DNA of 64,000 bases from Pectinophora gossypiella (taxonomy: Eukaryota > Arthropoda > Insecta > Lepidoptera > Gelechiidae): contig NC_065404.1 in NCBI RefSeq assembly GCF_024362695.1, positions 14,734,604 to 14,798,603 on the forward strand, read 5' to 3'. The translations under genes were made by a program, and so were the position numbers. This document shows, piece by piece, positions 51,405 to 61,645 of this stretch. The notes below the pieces were generated by a model. It was given only the letters and a program-made list of their open reading frames with translations. It searched no databases and had not been told where the DNA came from. The first letter of the stretch is position 1, and each line of letters opens with the position of its first letter.

Positions 51405-51535
51405 GGGCAACCTCAGGCCTGTTGTCTTGAAGTTTATACTGGGTGAGATCTCCCTATTTGTCCGGCCATGTAGTGAATGCCATTTGAGGTAAATCTAAAA
51501 TCCAAAATAGATAAGTCACTTCAAAAAAAAAACCT
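51405..51535 (+). mobile_element. P element 3' half
   Basis: CTCAGGCCTGTTGTCTTGAA, ATTTGTCCGGCCATGTAG, then AAGTCACTTCAAAAAAAAAA. Confidence 0.8.
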
Positions 51536-51629
51536 TGAAATTCAAGATAAACCACTACATCAAAGCGTGCTGTAGGTATATGGCCAAGGAGAAAAATGAC
51601 AAAAAAGTATGGCGGCGTGAGAAACTCCT

Positions 51630-51975
51630 GTGAGGTCAATGACCGACTTCATCAAACCTGGAGTCAGAGTCATTGAGCCTCTCCTTCTCTTAAATGGGTT
51701 ATGATACCAATGATCGATCATCAACCCTAGCGTAAGGGTAGCTAGTGAGCCGCAAAAGAACCCTAACATGACTCAAGTAACTTCTACATGCTTACTTTAG
51801 TGAACTTGGCGGGACTGCTTATTCAGATCAGATAATCAGATCATTTCAACCTGTCATGTCCTGACCCAACTACGGACTGTCAAAAAAAGTGTTTTTTAAA
51901 CGTGTCCCCACCGGGCATCGAACCTAGGACCTCCGGTTCGTAAGCCCCACGCTTAACCACTGGAAGACGGAGGCC
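51630..51975 (-). mobile_element. SINE-A, long-tail type, with duplicated tail piece
   Basis: Minus strand: head ends near 51975 with GGTTCGATGCCCGG, then a shortened and decayed body. ATCAACCCTAGCGTAAGGG and the nearby ATCAAACCTGGAGTCAGAG are two tail copies in tandem. Confidence 0.65.
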
Positions 51976-52024
51976 CTAAACGTCTCTAGTTATCTATAGT
52001 TTATCTTAACTGCAATTGTCATTA

Positions 52025-52190
52025 AGACTGTTGGAACGACCATTATAGATGGCGATACAGCTCACCTATCACGTTGATCTAATAGAAAGCACGGTGAGGT
52101 GTGGCTACTTAGTTCATGTTTCGCTGGATGTACCTCTGACTATCCCAATTGGCGTATATTATAGTCGTGAGCTTAAGTTATGCTTTAGTG
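52025..52190 (+). mobile_element. R22 copy
   Basis: GACCATTATAGATGGCGATAC, CGGTGAGGTGTGGCTACTTA and TATAGTCGTGAGCTTAAGTT. Confidence 0.7.
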
Positions 52191-52550
52191 AAAAACACTA
52201 CCAAGTAAAAAGAAATAATAATAAATACGACCCCTTAACTTAATCAACAAGATCTTTCAACTACCAGTTAGAAAACAATTATAACTACTTACTCTATTTC
52301 TTTCCGGAACTACTAAAATTAATAACTGTACACGAAATTCATTGTCGCTGCTATTAATTTTATCACGAAATACTTACTAAGAAAGAACATAAATATTTTT
52401 ATTACAAGTAAATGTATATGTAACGTTAGGAAGTACGTCAAGACTATAAAGTTGATGTGAAACTCTACGGGGCGATATTACGTCCGTTTACGCTGCGATA
52501 TTTGTATACTTTCATATCGTTACCGCATACTGAAAATCTTGTAAGCGGCT
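52190..52550. other. No gene recognised
   Basis: Nothing identified. Confidence 0.4.
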
Positions 52551-52552
52551 TT

Positions 52553-52640
52553 CGAGTGACTCAGGTTCGAAGCAAATTGGATTCTATAGTCTCTGCTTAC
52601 CCCGGTGGGAAATAGGCGTGAGTTTATGTATGTATGTTGA
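52553..52640 (+). mobile_element. RTE-II extreme 3' end
   Basis: CAGGTTCGAAGCAAATTGG, TCTCTGCTTACCCCGGTGGG, then GTGAGTTTATGTATGTATGT. Confidence 0.75.
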
Positions 52641-52839
52641 AGCGACTTTTTGAAAAATCACATCCGTAAGTGATTTTTGTTAACAAAATCTCACTAGTTT
52701 CAATCGAGGTAAGATTGGTAAATTACCCGTAAGTAAATTAAATAATTGAAATCCAAGTATTGTTAAAGAAAATCTCATCCATCAGTGTGATTTTTTGAAA
52801 AGATGGTAGATTTCACTATAAGGCGACGGTATGTAATTT

Positions 52840-53475
52840 TTTGGCCACGGAAACATTTAATATATCATATTTTTTGTTTTGTTTATGCACAATCAGAGGG
52901 AAAAACATAATGATCTATGTTTCTTATCTTTAAAACGCTTAAAGGTCAAGTACTGATCATGTTGCATATAACACTAGCCATAGTGTTAGACATTCACTCA
53001 GTTAGTGGCTTTTTACTTTAGAAATTGCGTATTAAAAAAAGTATTATGTCTCTACACTGTTTTAAATTTCATTACCCTTGACAGAAATACCCTTGTCAAA
53101 TAGGTTACTAAGACGAGATGAAAAGTTAAATCAATTTAATAATTAACCCAGCGGTTAAATCCGAATTCCCGCCCGTATGTTTCCGCCCTCCCCCATACGA
53201 GTAAATGCGTTTATCCGAAACACTTCACAAAAATTTTCCACCAAAGGAAACATTTGGATTGAACGTAAATACCGAATTAGTCACGATTTTCATGTGCTCT
53301 TAAGAGGGACACAATAAAAATTGCCTTGATGGCCGATAAAATGTAACGTTCGGCGCGAATAGGGCGTCAATTAGGCTGAATGGTCGTTGCCATTGCCTGA
53401 ATTAGGCCGTGATGTAAAATGAAATAGAGTTGAGAATAGGGTTTTTGTTTTCGAAATTTGAAAAATATTGACGGA
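52840..53475. other. No gene recognised
   Basis: No repeat family or frame of note. Confidence 0.45.
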
Positions 53476-53476
53476 T

Positions 53477-53786
53477 ATCAAGTTTATGAGGAGTTCGGTG
53501 GTGCAGCGGTAAACGCGCTCGGTCTGCGATTGTTGAAGTTAAGCAACTTTCGCAAAGGCCGGTCATAGGACGGGTGACCACAAAAAAAAGTTTTCATCTC
53601 GAGCTCCTCCGTGCTTCGGAAGGCACGTTAAGCCGTTGGTCCCGGCTGCAGTAGCAGTCGTTAATAACCATCAATCCGCACTGGGCCCGCGTGATGGTTT
53701 AAAGCCCGATCTCCCTATTCATCCATAGGGAAGGCCCGTGCCCCAGCAGTGGGGACGTTAATGGGCTGATGATGATGATCAAGTTT
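53477..53786 (+). mobile_element. SINE-5S, complete copy with 9-bp TSD
   Basis: The element (53486-53777) lies between ATCAAGTTT copies (53477-53485 and 53778-53786). The 5S-like block is 53535-53579, with an unmutated GAAGTTAAGCAAC and one change in the C-box region (GGACGGGTGACC). The hairpin is at 53741-53754, then GATGATGATG. Confidence 0.9.
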
Positions 53787-54288
53787 TGGTCTGGCCGTTC
53801 AAGCACGCACACTTATTTATCTTATCATGTGTTAGTAAAGGTTGTGTATGTACGTGTCATGTCTCTATGTATATTTTAATATTATTCTTTATTCTATAAC
53901 ATTTAAGTCGCATAATTAAAATTAATGTGAGTGTGTGCGTTGCACACGTTTTAAAGGGATAGTGTGGACAAAAAACATAATAATGATATAAAAACATGCC
54001 AATTCTAGACTAAGTTAACTCTAGTTGGGAATGACCACAAAATTTCTTTTTACCATTTATTATTTCTAATATCTCAATCACAAATTATGTGTTAACGGAT
54101 AATTTTATTAGGTATTGTAAAGAATGAAAGAAAGGTGAAAAAGCGAAATGTAGTTATTGTTCATAAAGTAAACCAGCTCGAATTACGATCTTATCATTTA
54201 TTTCCAAAACATCTGTAAATATTAGTAGGATTATTAAAGTTCCTTATTATTGCGTTGATTTTCTATTGTCCTTAGACATTTATTTGTA
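53787..54288. other. No gene recognised
   Basis: AT-rich; nothing identified. Confidence 0.4.
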
Positions 54289-54440
54289 TGTATTGGTATG
54301 CCGTCGTTAATAACCATCAGTCCGCACTGGGCCCGCGTGATGGTTTAAGGCCCGATCTCCCTATCCATCCATAGGGAAGGCCCGTGCCCCAGCAGTGGGG
54401 ACGTTAATGGGCTGATGATGATGATGATGATGTATTGGTA
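54289..54440 (+). mobile_element. SINE-5S, 5'-truncated copy with 11-bp TSD
   Basis: The insert (54300-54429) lies between ATGTATTGGTA copies (54289-54299 and 54430-54440). It keeps only the body after the central domain, the hairpin (54387-54400) and (GATGAT)n. 5' truncation is normal for target-primed insertion. Confidence 0.9.
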
Positions 54441-54784
54441 ATAAGCTATTTGACAACCTAGTCAAATAAGTAACTTTTTATGAAACGTCAAAACGGAAGT
54501 TTTTTTGGAGTTTGTATGGAAATACTGTCTAGTGATGTCATCAATAAAAGCGTTCAGACCTCGTACTCATTATTACTTAATTCGTAAATGAAATTCGAAA
54601 GTAAGTCGAAAAGTAAATTGAGATTAATTTCTGATCATCTGGCTTCTATTTCTAGATTAGCATTTCATAATTTGTCTTTGACCCGGCCAATTAAATAATT
54701 TCATTCTAAATAATCAAAATACAGTCAGTGGTTGCGATTAATATATATGTATGTATTATAATCTTTTTACTGTTTTATATACAT

Positions 54785-55025
54785 AATAATAATAGGATTA
54801 CGAAAGCAGTATATAAAGCGAAGGTTGGTGGTAGGCCTGCCAGACGAAGACCTAGAAGGACGTACAGTGGCCGAATTGGAGATGTCTTTAGAAAAGGTTC
54901 AGTACGATCTACGCTGAACCGGCGTGCGTGTATGAAACGATTGATGGATGTGGAGGAAGCAAGAGAAGTCAGGATAGAAGTAAATGAAATTCCATAGTCT
55001 TTGCCTACCCCGGTGGGAAATGAGT
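54785..55025 (+). pseudogene. RTE-II ORF end
   Basis: The frame encodes NRITKAVYKAKVGGRPARRR, then PRRTYSGRIGDVFRKGSVRS, TLNRRACMKRLMDVEEAREV and a degraded end. The GRP..RRPRRTY and TLNRRACMKRLMD blocks define the family. Catalytic domains are absent. Confidence 0.85.
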
Positions 55026-55069
55026 TTATATACCTATGTATGTATTTAGAAACATAAATACATAACATC

Positions 55070-55195
55070 TAAACCGGCGAGCACGCATAGACTTTGATGA
55101 GAGTGAAAGAAGCGAAAGTGGTGTGTCAGGATCATAGTAAATGGTATTCTGTGGTCTCTTGGGGAAACCCAAAAGAAAATAGGCGTGATTCCTGT
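55070..55195 (+). mobile_element. RTE-II-related subfamily end
   Basis: CTTTGATGAGAGTGAAAGAA, GCGAAAGTGGTGTGTCAGG, then ATAGGCGTGATT, like 19680-19810. Confidence 0.6.
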
Positions 55196-55257
55196 TTTCA
55201 TTGTTGCAAACCTCTAATGAGTTATGGCTTATTGTATTTTGAATGAAAAACATATTA

Positions 55258-55375
55258 GGTACGGTCACGAGCATTCATATGTATACACTTTGATACCATG
55301 TCACATTAACTTTTTTGACAAATTAAACCGTAAGTCTCACTAAATGTCAAATATGATAGTGCGACAGGGTTCTAA
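55258..55375 (+). repeat. R23 repeat
   Basis: GGTCACGAGCATTCATATG, ACCATGTCACATTAAC and AAGTCTCACTAAATGTCAAA. Confidence 0.7.
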
Positions 55376-55785
55376 AGCGGTTACTATGAGTACTTATAAT
55401 TCGTTCCGTTTATTTCTGCAAGAAATTACGTGTACAAACCAGAATTACTACCTCGTAGCGTTTATCGTAACAGAATGGCTCTCTAACAACAATTTTAGTG
55501 AATTAATTCGCGCTAAAATAGAATTTATGATAGCGAAGCCAAATTATTGTACGAGTGAAGGTAAACTTGTTAACTTAATTGTTACGAAGTATTTGTTGTC
55601 TGGAAACTGATATTAGGCAGCCAAATTACTAAATTGTATAACTATATAACAATGTGAGACACAACAGTAGTTTGCGACGTTCGTTATGTAAAAAAATGAC
55701 ATAAAGATATAACTGTGTAACCTACTGAATAAAGATAAATTTGAATTTGTCTAGTTTGTTTACGAAGAGATACTCACGCGCTTTT
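55376..55785. other. No gene recognised
   Basis: The frame 55344-55610 begins in R23 and has no domain. Confidence 0.45.
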
Positions 55786-56010
55786 TTTTGACGTGACTTA
55801 TTGCAAAATTGCCGCAGGTGGCATGAACTACTTGGCTGGACAAATGGGGAGCGCTGAAGGCTCTCATCCGGTTATTCACAAGCGACTTCGTTTAAGTTCG
55901 ATTGACTGCCAGCCCTACCACCACCAACCTTCGCATTATACTGCTTTCGTAATCCTATTATCCTTCATCCGCTCTACTTGTCCAAACCAACTTCACTACT
56001 ATATATGCCA
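55786..56010 (-). mobile_element. P element 3' end next to RTE-II coding fragment
   Basis: Positions 55786-55875: TTTTTTTTGACGTGACTTAT to GGCTCTCATCCGG (P, reverse). Positions 55895-56005 on the minus strand encode WFGQVERMKDNRITKAVYNA, then KVGGGRAG.., the RTE-II ORF upstream of the piece seen at 54785. Confidence 0.75.
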
Positions 56011-56039
56011 TTATACTTATCCATCGTGTGTAAAGACTT

Positions 56040-56140
56040 TATATCCCAATTGAGGTAATCAGAGGTACATCCAGTACTGACACCTCACTGAGCTTTCTGT
56101 TAGACCAACGTGATAGGTGGTGAGCCGTATCGCACTTAAT
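56040..56140 (-). mobile_element. R22 fragment
   Basis: TCAGAGGTACATCCAGTACT, TGAGCTTTCTGTTAGACCAA and GTGAGCCGTATCGC. Confidence 0.65.
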
Positions 56141-56630
56141 GCTTATTAGTTACGGTAGCTCCAGAAACAAAGTGAATCCATTATTTATGATATATATTAT
56201 CCAATTAACTTACAAAGTACCTTCAGAATATCCACTTCCTTAGGGAGTATCCATCAATATCCGAGGAAGTTGGATCCATCTTGACATTCGGGGCGACCGG
56301 TCCGTCTGGGATTACCACGCTAAGGTACGTGAGGTTTTTATTAAGCCATCTTTCTTGGAACCCCAATCCTGTAATACTATACTGCAGTGGTTCACAACCA
56401 TTTCTGTGATCAGGAACTTTTTAGCTTTTTTCCCGAAGTTTAAAATAAAATCTATTTTATAATAGATTTTATGAAATATTAGGATTTATTTTTGTACCAC
56501 ATTTACAATTTTAATTTCTAACACATTTAATTTTGTATGCAGTTAGTTTTGGAGAATAACCTGGCGTTGATTTACTAAAAAAAAATGTACTATAATTATA
56601 AATTTACAACCTCTTTAACACTGACGAATA
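56141..56630. other. No gene recognised
   Basis: Nothing identified. Confidence 0.4.
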
Positions 56631-56634
56631 TGGT

Positions 56635-57175
56635 CGTAGAACGCGTGACTTACCTACATGGTAGGGTCATGCGTTCGAGCTGTAAATCACTGAGTTCGAC
56701 TTTATGAGTTTGAACCCATGTGTAGATCATAGATTTGATATCACGTGGGTTCCAGCAATTCTGCCCGGTTAATGGCAATAGCCTCCGTGGTCTAGTGGTT
56801 AGAGCGTTAGGCTCACGATCTGGAGGTCCGGGTTCGATTCCCGATGGGGACATTGTCGAAATCACTTTGTGAGACTGTCCTTTGTTTGGTAAGGACTTTT
56901 CAGGCTTGAATCACCTGATTGTCCGAAAAAGTAAGATGATTCCGTGCTTCGGAGGGCACGTTAAGCTGTTGGTCCCGGCTATTAGCCGTAAAAACACCTC
57001 CACCAACCCGCAGTGGAGCAGCGTGGTGGAGTATGCTCCATACCCCCTCCGGTTGATTGGGGGGAGGCCTGTGCCCAGCAGTGGGACGTATATAGGCAGT
57101 TTATGTTATGTAATGGCAATAGGCTCGCGCCCTATTACGAGTACGTAGACTTAAACATGGCAAGCGAGGAGTAAG
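56635..57175 (+). mobile_element. SINE-E split by SINE-A
   Basis: The left piece ends GCCCGGTTAATGGCAATAG (56781). The right piece begins TAATGGCAATAGGCTCGCG (57111). In the copies at 2110-2190 and 47820-47880 the same sequence is unbroken. Confidence 0.85.
56770..57122 (+). mobile_element. SINE-A short-tail type, complete, 12-bp TSD
   Basis: The element is 56782-57110 (329 bp) between TAATGGCAATAG copies (56770-56781 and 57111-57122). It starts CCTCCGTGGTCTAGTGGTTA and ends GGCAGTTTATGTTATG. B box GGTTCGATTCC; central domain CCGTGCTTCGGAGGGCACG; tail hairpin at 57073-57086. This copy fixes both borders of the family. Confidence 0.92.
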
Positions 57176-57550
57176 TAGGTGAATATGTTACGGAAGTGGG
57201 TTTCGGGATTGAAAGGAAACTCAAGGGAAAACGAATTTATTCTCAACACTTCGTCACCGTCACTTTATTTCGCACTTTACACGATAATTGAGCACTACAC
57301 GAAACACTACACTTGACTCTGCACTAAACACTGTTTTAAACCCTGTTACTTCACTTCCACTAGCTTCTTATTCTCATTCTTGCTTCGATCTCTTTAGAAA
57401 CTGAACTTGCTCTCCTGGGTCTTCCCGCTCCTTATATACCCTATGGTCATATACTATATAATTGTCGATTCTTTTTTGAATAATCTCGGGTAGGACCTCC
57501 TTGACCATTCCAGTAAAGAAAGACAAGGACGCTGTTATACGTCAGAAAAG
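57176..57550. other. No gene recognised
   Basis: Short simple sequence with CACT repeats near 57240-57350; nothing else. Confidence 0.4.
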
Positions 57551-57551
57551 G

Positions 57552-57745
57552 ATGTCGCTATCATCTCCCTAGCATTATCCCGTTTCTCACAGGGTCCGCT
57601 TACCTAACCTGAAGATATGACAGGTCCGGTTTTTTACAGAGGCGACTGCCTGTCAGAACTTCCAACCCGCGAAGGGAAAACCAGCCCATAATACAGGTCA
57701 GGTCGCATACCTCCGAAAATGCATTTCTCGGGAAAAATGTCGCTA
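57552..57745 (-). mobile_element. SINE-B fragment with 9-bp TSD
   Basis: The insert (57561-57736) is flanked by ATGTCGCTA at 57552-57560 and 57737-57745. On the minus strand it spans the body from CCCGAGAAATGCATTTTCGG to GCTAGGGAGATGA. This shows that the mobile unit ends at GATGA and does not need the longer tail. Confidence 0.8.
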
Positions 57746-57750
57746 AGAGA

Positions 57751-58184
57751 AAAATAAAATTTTTAACAAAAAAAAACCGACTTCAAACGCAAAACTAAAA
57801 AGCAATAAATAAATTTACTTCGCACAAAGTAATTAGTACGTATTTTCAATTAGTTAATTATTTTATAATTCTGAAGCCGGTGCCAAGGAAATGCTACAAC
57901 GAAGTACCGATTCATATATTTTTCAATACTGATTGTTTTGTAATTTTTTGTTTGACATTGTTTTGTAATTGCTTTGATATAGGTATTAAACAATATTATG
58001 TGTACATAGTAATTTGATATTGTAGTAGGGTTGTTGTAGCATTTACTTGGCACCGACTTCAGAATTATAAAATAATTAACTAATTGAAAATACGTACTAA
58101 TTACTTTGTGCGAAGTAAATTTATTTATTGCTTTTTAGTTTTGCGTTTGAAGTCGGTTTTTTTTTGTTAAAAATTTTATTTTAT
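57751..58184. mobile_element. Palindrome with ~150-bp arms (CCGACTTCAAACG ends)
   Basis: The left arm (57751-57900) and right arm (58032-58184) are closely inverted, including AACCGACTTCAAACGCAAAA, TTCGCACAAAGTAATTAGTA and GTTGTAGCAT. The spacer is 131 bp. The outer CCGACTTCAAA motif also ends the repeat block at 59790 and occurs at 60095. Confidence 0.85.
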
Positions 58185-58308
58185 TTTACGATTTTAAGTG
58201 ATGGTTAAACCGAGCAAGGATGCAGACAGACAGATTTTCTGATTTATATTCATATATAATAATATAATATATTATTAGTAGTGATCACAATTATTATTGA
58301 TGAACATG

Positions 58309-58392
58309 TTTACACACACACACACTCACACACGCGCTAACGCACACGAGCACACGCGCACGCTCCAGCACCACACACGCACACACACAGAC

Positions 58393-58424
<32 letters not shown>

Positions 58425-58456
58425 GCGCGCACACACGCACACACACACACACATGT
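58309..58456. repeat. Compound (CA)n microsatellite
   Basis: Long CA/CG-interrupted tract. The reading frames across it are Cys-Val or Thr-His repeats and are artefacts. Confidence 0.95.
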
Positions 58457-58589
58457 GTATGTGTACATACACACATGTGGTTGTCAGTGGAAGCTACTAT
58501 CATACACACTCACGCATACATATAGATACAGTAGATTTCGCGTGGTTCGCTCGCTGCTAAAGCAGCTCGCGTGTCCTGTTTATTCGAAA

Positions 58590-59715
58590 CTGTCCCTCTT
58601 CGTATGGCGGCCATCTTGTTTTTCCGCCACTTTGTTCTTTTTCACCGGCGACAGAATTTGACCAAGATTAAAATGGGTGTCGTGGAAACAAACAAAATCC
58701 AGGTGCAATAGGTTTGCCAGGCCGTAGGATGTCTCCCTGATTGGGAGCAGTTTTCAGAGATGACGTTCCGATCACACGCCTATACATCATTTTTACCCCC
58801 AAGACATTTTCTGGAAAAACAAAATTTTGTATGGCGGCCATCTTGTTTTTTCGCCATTTTGTATTTTTTTCACTGGCCATTAAATTCAACCAAGATTTAA
58901 ATAGGTTTCGTGAAAGAAAAATTGGTTCAGGTGTGATAGTTTCGCCAGGCCGTAGGGTGTCACCCTGATGCGGAGCAGTTTTCGAAAATCGGGAAGTATT
59001 TCCATACTTAACATGACGATCCGACCACAACCCCGATATATATTTTATATCCCGAGACATTTTCTGAAAAAACAAAATTGTGTATGGCGGCCATCTTGTT
59101 TTTCCGCCATTTTGTTTTTTTTTTACGCGCTATGGAATTTGACCAAGATTTAAATAAGTGCTCTGAAAGAAATATTGGTTCACGTGCGATAGTTTTGCCA
59201 GGCCGTAGAGTATCTCTCTGATGCGGAGCAGTTTTTGGTGATCAGAAAGTATTTCCGTACTCTACATGACGTTTTGAGTGGGGCGCTTACTACATTATTT
59301 TTACCCAAACGGGCTTCTTCCAAAATCGACAAAATTTTGTATGGCGGCCATCTTTTTTTTCCGCCATTTTGTTTTTTTGCACCGGCGATTGGATTTGATC
59401 AAGATTTAAATACGTTTCGTGAAAGAAAAATTGCTCCAGGTTGTATAGTTTTGCCAGGCCATAGGGTATCTCCCTGATGCTGACCAGTTTTCGAAGGCCG
59501 GGAAGTTTTCCCGAAGCCTAAAGATCGATCCGATCAATATGACTTTACAAACGCACTAGTCGCTCCTACGATTTTTGAAAATTCCCCTCGATTTCTCTGG
59601 TCTTCCATCATCAGATCCTGACTTCCTTGACATGGGACCCCCTTGGGTATATCTCCTTTCAAACAAAAAAAGAATTATCAAAATCGGTTCATATACGACG
59701 AAGATATGCCCGAAC

Positions 59716-59755
<40 letters not shown>

Positions 59756-59800
59756 CGGTCGAATTGAGAACCTCCTCCTTTTTTGAAGTCGGTAAAAAGA
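58590..59800. repeat. Tandem block of ~227-257-bp units plus CTTCAAAAAAGGAGGAGG end
   Basis: ATGGCGGCCATCTT..CCGCCA(T/C)TTTGT recurs at 58603, 58830, 59083 and 59340. Each unit also carries ACCAAGATT.AAAT and GCCAGGCCGTAGG.T.TC.C. On the minus strand a 135-codon frame (58668-59075) covers two units (NKMAAIQNFVFPENV); it probably reflects repeat structure rather than a gene. The far end (59755-59795) carries GAATTGAGAACCTCCTCC and GAAGTCGGT, ends I associate with abundant moth repeats. Confidence 0.8.
59730..59750. repeat. Poly(A) run
   Basis: A run of about 30 A (59721-59750) inside the tandem block's right end; length uncertain. Confidence 0.85.
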
Positions 59801-60089
59801 GAAAGGAAGATTTTACGATGACATTCAAGAACTCTCTGGTTGCGGAGTTTGTTTATGTGATGTGACATTGTCAATCCGTCACAATACTGTACAGCTCTGC
59901 CTTTTAGGATACAAGCGTGCTTTGTTATGTTAACCGCGGACCACTGGTTGAGAACCTCAGCCATAACCACTGTATAAGAGGAATTGTGTTACCTTCTCTA
60001 CGTACTTTCTATGTAATACCTATGTGAAAATTGTCTTTCGAAACTAGCTACGGTGCAGGTTTTTGTAAAGATATCGTCATTTGCGAAAC

Positions 60090-60365
60090 TTTTTAACCGA
60101 CTTTAAAAAAGAAATTACGATAAAGAAATTATTAAATAGTAAACATAAAGTGAAGATTGGTAAGGCTGGCAGAGGAAGACCTAGAAAGACGTACATTGAC
60201 CAAATTGGAGATGTCCTTGGAAAAGGTTTAGTACGATCTACTCTGAACCGGCGTGCGTGCATGAAACGATGAATGTGGAAGAAGCAAGAGAAGTATGTCA
60301 GGATCGAAGCAAATTGAATTCCATGGTCTCTGCTTACCGCAATGAGGAATAGTGGTGAGTTGATG
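60090..60365 (+). pseudogene. RTE-II ORF end
   Basis: The frame encodes KHKVKIGKAGRGRPRKTYID, QIGDVLGKGLVRSTLNRRAC and MKR, then a deletion of the LMD codons shifts the frame before NVEEAREVCQDRSKLNSMVS. The 3' end GTGAGTTGATGTATG follows. Confidence 0.85.
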
Positions 60366-60417
60366 TATGTTAAAAAAAGAAGGAGGTTATCAATTTGACC
60401 CGTGTGTTAGTACAAAC

Positions 60418-60570
60418 ATACATACATAAACTCACGCGTATTTCCCACCGGGGTAAGCACTTGTCTTGCTTCTTCTTCTTATCGTGTAGGTTGTGAGGTG
60501 GAATACCAGCCTCATCAACCCTGGTGTAAGTGTTATTACTGAGTCGCCAAAGGCCCCTGACACTCACATT
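60418..60570 (-). mobile_element. RTE-II scrap, then SINE-A long tail
   Basis: CATACATAAACTCACGCGTA (RTE-II reverse), then ATCGTGTAGGTTGTGAGGTG, TCATCAACCCTGGTGTAAG and GCCAAAGGCCCCTGACAC (SINE-A reverse). Confidence 0.7.
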
Positions 60571-60780
60571 CTTCATTAAAACACATAATAACGGGTTCTT
60601 ATCGCGTTTAAATCAGGGATATGAGACTCCCGATATTTCGACACTGTTTCAAGTGCCATGATCACGGGATGACACTTGAAACACACACACTAATCACTTG
60701 AGTAGTGATTGATTTAATCGCGGTAAGAACCCGTTATTGTGTTTTAATTATGTTAATAACCGCGTAAACCTAAAACAATG
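60571..60780. mobile_element. MITE-CGG, fullest copy
   Basis: The arms TTAAAACACATAATAACGGG and TTCTTATCGCGTTTAAATCA are mirrored by TGATTTAATCGCGGTAAGAA and CCCGTTATTGTGTTTTAATT. The middle contains GATATTTCGACACTGTTTCAAG and a smaller inverted pair, CACTTGAAAC/GTTTCAAGTG. Confidence 0.8.
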
Positions 60781-61253
60781 TATCACATTCTGCGTTTATC
60801 ATCACCAAATCCTCGATTTCTTTCAATCAATTTCAATCCGGGTTGCTAAACTAAGTAGCTTTATGTTGCCTTAGATTGTTTGAGACTCTGCCCGCTCCAT
60901 TAGGGATTGCGGGCGTGTGTTTACGTAGGTAAGTATGTGATCCATGTGTAGGTGTGTAGTGTTAAGTAACAATTTACGCGTACAAAAAGCTGTTTTCGTG
61001 CGCAACCCACGTTGTCAAAGAAACTACTTTTACCTAAGCACTAAATCACCAGAACCACACGGACCAAACAACGAAACTGTTTATAATATGCGTTTCGGTA
61101 CAACAGGTGCTTTTTACGGTCACCAAACTTGGAATATAAATCCCTTCAGTTTTCCAAGTATAAGTAATAATGTTTGGGCTCGATATAAACAACTTATAAG
61201 TGGCTAGTTTCCCCTGTGGCTTCGTTTGCATGGACCTCGGATTCCGCTGCAAG

Positions 61254-61345
61254 TACGGTCACGACCGTATACAAACTTTAGAACTATGTCACATTACTCT
61301 TTTATTACAAATTGTATTGTAAGTCTCACTAAATGTCGAACACAT
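61254..61345 (+). repeat. R23 repeat, diverged
   Basis: ACTATGTCACATTACTC, then GTAAGTCTCACTAAATGTCG. Confidence 0.6.
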
Positions 61346-61364
61346 TAATGGCTACTTTATTCGC

Positions 61365-61500
61365 CCGGGTTATTCATTCATTATTGAATTAACAGTTCTT
61401 AATCATCCGTCCCTTTTCTTTTCGGTGGATAAGAAAATAACGGGTATAACTTAAAATAAAATTAGGAGGTATTTGCAGGAATCGGGGCCAAAATCACCGT
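61365..61500. mobile_element. MITE-TTC one-arm copy
   Basis: CTTTTCGGTGGATAAGAAAAT, ACGGGTATAACTTAAAAT and AGGTATTTGCAGGAATCGG correspond to the right arm of 46700-47029. Confidence 0.65.
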
Positions 61501-61544
61501 GATTTTAAAAAGCAATTTAAATTTGTTTCTGTGCTTCAGAAGGG

Positions 61545-61645
61545 ACGAGCTGTTGAGCCCAAACGCCTCCAACCCGCACTGCAGCAAGGTGGTGAAGTAT
61601 GCTCCATACCCCCTCCGTTTGATTGATAGGGGTCTCAGTTTGTTG
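61545..61645 (+). mobile_element. SINE-A short-tail fragment
   Basis: CGCCTCCAACCCGCACTGC, GGTGGTGAAGTATGCTCCAT, CCCCCTCCGTTTGATTG. Confidence 0.65.

Noticed and set aside
58294..58560. Open frames rich in Cys-Val or Thr-His on both strands
   Set aside because: They are translations of the compound CA microsatellite.
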